Positions 5,025 through 5,904 of a stretch of 5,904 nt of DNA are shown one piece after another. The notes beneath the pieces are model-generated. The model saw nothing but the letters and a program-made list of their open reading frames with translations. It was not told the origin of the DNA and searched no databases. The stretch comes from Robiginitomaculum sp. (GTDB lineage Bacteria; Pseudomonadota; Alphaproteobacteria; Caulobacterales; Maricaulaceae). Numbering within the stretch: the stretch's first letter is position 1; the number at the start of each line of letters is the position of its first letter. The DNA lies in the NCBI GenBank assembly GCA_021647805.1, contig JAKITZ010000158.1, positions 1-5,904 on the forward strand, given 5' to 3'. The translations under genes were made by a program, and so were the position numbers.

Positions 5025-5904
5025 ATGAAAAAATCTAATAATCCGGTGTTTGAGTTACAGGATTTACACGTAGATTTTGAAACCCCGGACGGCGAAGTAA
5101 ACGCCGTTCGCGGGGTATCACTAGAAATTCAACCCGGCCAATGCGTTGGAATTGTTGGTGAAAGTGGCTCCGGTAAAAGCCAAAGCTTTTTAGCTGCAAT
5201 GGGTTTGCTGGCCGGAAATGGTCGCGCCAGTGGATCGATCAAATTTAAGGGTCAAGAAATTCTTGGACTGCCGCGAAAACAGCTAAATCAGGTGCGCGGC
5301 GTGCAGATGACGATGATCTTTCAAGATCCTTTGACCTCATTAACCCCGCATAAGCGTATTGGCAGACAGTTGATGGAAGTGTTGGCAGTACACAAAAATA
5401 TTCATGGCGAAGCTGCGACAAAACAATGTATTGACTGGCTGGAGCGAGTGCGCTTGCCAGAAGCTGCTCGAAGAATGAAGCAATATCCGCACGAGCTGTC
5501 TGGTGGTATGCGCCAACGAGTGATGATTGCCATGGCAATGTTGTGTGATCCGCAATTACTTATTGCTGATGAGCCAACTACTGCGCTTGATGTAACGGTT
5601 CAGGCGCAAGTGCTTGACTTGATGAATGAGTTAAAAAACGAAACCAATGCTGCTATTGCCTTAATAACCCATGATATGGGGGTGGTGGCTAGAATGTGTG
5701 ACAATATTTATGTCATGGAACAAGGTGTATATGTTGAAGCCGATACTGCCGATAATGTGTTTTATAAACCAAAGCACGAATATACTAAAATGTTACTCTC
5801 GGCGATGCCGCGCCTTGATAAGCCGGGTCAAATTTTAGGCACAACAAAACAACAACAGCCTAATGATGAAACCGTGCTTAAGGTTCGGGAAGTTGAGGTG
5901 CATT
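5025..5904 (+). CDS. OppD-like peptide ABC transporter ATPase, probable two-domain (OppD-OppF type) fusion, 3' end outside window
   Basis: The frame is open from the ATG at 5025 to the window edge (293 codons visible). The first domain is a complete ATP-binding cassette of the oligopeptide/dipeptide importer class, which powers uptake on the cytoplasmic face of the inner membrane. Motifs are Walker A GESGSGKS (45-52), Q-loop Gln100 in IFQDP, signature LSGGMRQ (158-164), Walker B LLIADE (178-183), D-loop ALDV (187-190) and H-loop His216. The N-terminus (FETPDGEVNAV, 18-28) and GLLAGNGRASGS (60-71) strongly recall OppD. After MPRLDKPG (261-268), an OppD would continue into a cysteine-containing CPF.PRCP tail. 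Instead a short glutamine-rich linker (about 269-283) leads into VLKVREVEVH (284-293), which reads like the first strand of a second cassette, as in YejF or GsiA. Permease and binding-protein genes are not upstream, so would have to be downstream or elsewhere. Confidence 0.9.
   Translation, partial: MKKSNNPVFELQDLHVDFETPDGEVNAVRGVSLEIQPGQCVGIVGESGSGKSQSFLAAMGLLAGNGRASGSIKFKGQEILGLPRKQLNQVRGVQMTMIFQDPLTSLTPHKRIGRQLMEVLAVHKNIHGEAATKQCIDWLERVRLPEAARRMKQYPHELSGGMRQRVMIAMAMLCDPQLLIADEPTTALDVTVQAQVLDLMNELKNETNAAIALITHDMGVVARMCDNIYVMEQGVYVEADTADNVFYKPKHEYTKMLLSAMPRLDKPGQILGTTKQQQPNDETVLKVREVEVH

Noticed and set aside
4988..5038. 16-codon ATG frame preceded by AGGT and overlapping the start of the ABC ATPase gene.
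   Set aside because: The AGG-to-ATG spacing is short, the peptide has no recognisable feature, and frames of this size arise often by chance. It could be a coupling leader only if conserved in relatives.

Overview
The window looks like a chromosomal stretch of a moderately AT-rich Gram-negative bacterium, probably a gammaproteobacterium. The case rests on an RsmJ-type 16S rRNA methyltransferase, a YjgR/DUF853 HerA-like ATPase and an OppD-like ABC ATPase, all with proteobacterial flavour. The assignment is from recalled family knowledge, not a search. Coding density is high and no gap exceeds 300 bases. I see no tRNA, rRNA, CRISPR array, insertion sequence or clear intrinsic terminator.

Layout. 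Bases 2-460 (+) are the C-terminal end of a HerA-like ATPase. Its stop codon overlaps the TTG start of rsmJ (457-1056, +). A short VOC-fold gene (1069-1455, -) converges on rsmJ. Divergent from it, across 57 bases, is an unusual regulator made of two HxlR-like winged-helix domains in tandem (1513-2058, +). That gene runs 32 bases into the 3' end of a convergent tryptophanase gene (tnaA-type, 2027-3397, -). The tryptophanase is divergent from an alanine/glycine:cation symporter (AGCS family, 3529-4929, +), and their shared 131-base intergenic region carries a cluster of CTTGC/GCAAG half-sites. Downstream, 5025 to the window end (+) is an OppD-like peptide-transporter ATPase that appears to continue into a second ATPase domain.

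How the genes may work together. The HerA-like ATPase and rsmJ look translationally coupled. The tandem HxlR regulator and VOC gene form a regulator/target-style divergent pair. Tryptophanase, the amino-acid symporter and the peptide-transporter ATPase suggest a local theme of peptide and amino-acid uptake and catabolism, yielding indole, pyruvate and ammonia from tryptophan. That theme is an inference from gene order.

I do not see a convincing wholly new system. The points most worth a second look are the duplicated-domain HxlR regulator, the short tryptophanase with tryptophanase-type active-site residues on a tyrosine phenol-lyase-sized chain, and the operator-like repeats between tryptophanase and symporter.
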